Source of the DNA: Pantoea eucalypti
Lineage (GTDB): Bacteria; Pseudomonadota; Gammaproteobacteria; Enterobacterales; Enterobacteriaceae
Assembly: GCF_009646115.1 (NCBI RefSeq)
Contig: NZ_CP045721.1
Location: 310,001-374,000, forward strand
Length of the DNA: 64,000 bases
Direction of reading: 5' to 3'
Shown here in pieces: positions 63,841 to 64,000 of the stretch (within the stretch, counting starts at the first letter, position 1; each line of letters begins with the position of its first letter). The notes under the pieces were generated by a model. That model saw nothing but the letters and a program-made list of their open reading frames with translations. It was not told where the DNA came from and ran no database searches. A program made the position numbers and the translations under genes.

Positions 63841-64000
63841 ATGTTAATACCCGCCAAACTCAGCCGCCCGGTCCGTCTTGAAGGCACCGTCATCCGTGAA
63901 AGATTGCTGCAAAAGCTCACCGCTGCCGGTAACTATCGGCTGGTCCTGGTCACCAGTCCGGCAGGTTACGGCAAAACCACACTGGTATCTCAGTGGGCGG
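63841..64000 (+). CDS. malT: maltose regulon activator MalT, N-terminal part
   Basis: The first 53 residues are visible; the gene runs off the right edge. It starts [10 protein letters not shown] and has the ATP-binding Walker A motif S-P-A-G-Y-G-K-T-T at residues 39-47, as in E. coli MalT, a STAND-type ATPase activated by maltotriose. Divergent from malP, as in E. coli. Confidence 0.95.
   Translation, partial: MLIPAKLSRPVRLEGTVIRERLLQKLTAAGNYRLVLVTSPAGYGKTTLVSQWA

Overview
The window looks like enterobacterial DNA, most probably Pantoea or a close Erwiniaceae relative. The best clue is the colinear carotenoid operon crtE-X-Y-I-B with crtZ converging on it. It sits on the same DNA as a plasmid-style thiOSGF thiamine cluster and a gathered maltose regulon. 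This combination is known from the large universal Pantoea plasmid LPP-1, so an LPP-1-type megaplasmid is the best guess. No replication or partition gene lies in the window, so plasmid location is inference. No rRNA, tRNA, CRISPR array or insertion sequence was seen.

Left part (1-17300): an operon of a BacA-like prephenate decarboxylase (cut by the window edge), a carboxymuconolactone-decarboxylase-fold protein, an ornithine cyclodeaminase family enzyme and a LysE exporter, which looks like a small amino-acid-derived natural product pathway. It is followed by an MFS anion symporter, a secreted hydrolase, and a RraA/hydroxyacid dehydrogenase pair divergent from an IclR regulator. Next comes the folate-independent methionine synthase pair mesX-mesD, preceded by two tandem MetR-type boxes. 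Several small resistance or export genes follow (XRE-cupin regulator with a PAT-like acetyltransferase, a LysE exporter, a GFA protein, a P-loop ATPase). The part ends with an old yellow enzyme gene, an ArsR-type regulator and a 9-bp-arm palindrome.

Middle (17300-49950): a TPP riboswitch with its own terminator leads thiO-thiS-thiG-thiF. After stray small genes comes the crt cluster for zeaxanthin diglucoside. Beyond it lie YtfJ, pirin, a Met/His-rich PepSY-DUF2946 pair (copper-like), a hydroxyacid dehydrogenase, an Rpn nuclease, glutaminase, a CynX-like MFS carrier, a 58-residue lipoprotein and an OrtT-type membrane toxin. Then come fucO divergent from a DhaKL dihydroxyacetone kinase with a LysR regulator, a PEBP protein, a ProP-like osmolyte symporter, a 2-oxoglutarate oxygenase in operon with a MetQNI ABC importer, and a quinone reductase/TetR pair.

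Right part (49950-64000): nearly the whole maltose regulon in about 14 kb. malEFG is divergent from malK-lamB-malM, and malPQ is divergent from malT (cut by the right edge). A PrlF-YhaV toxin-antitoxin module lies between the two blocks. MalT-like boxes occur in both divergent control regions, and the malE/malK one also holds a 20-bp perfect palindrome.

The least explained parts are the BacA-led operon at the left edge, the MetR-type boxes before mesXD, the oxygenase-MetNIQ operon with a non-lipidated binding protein, and the Met/His-rich membrane pair.
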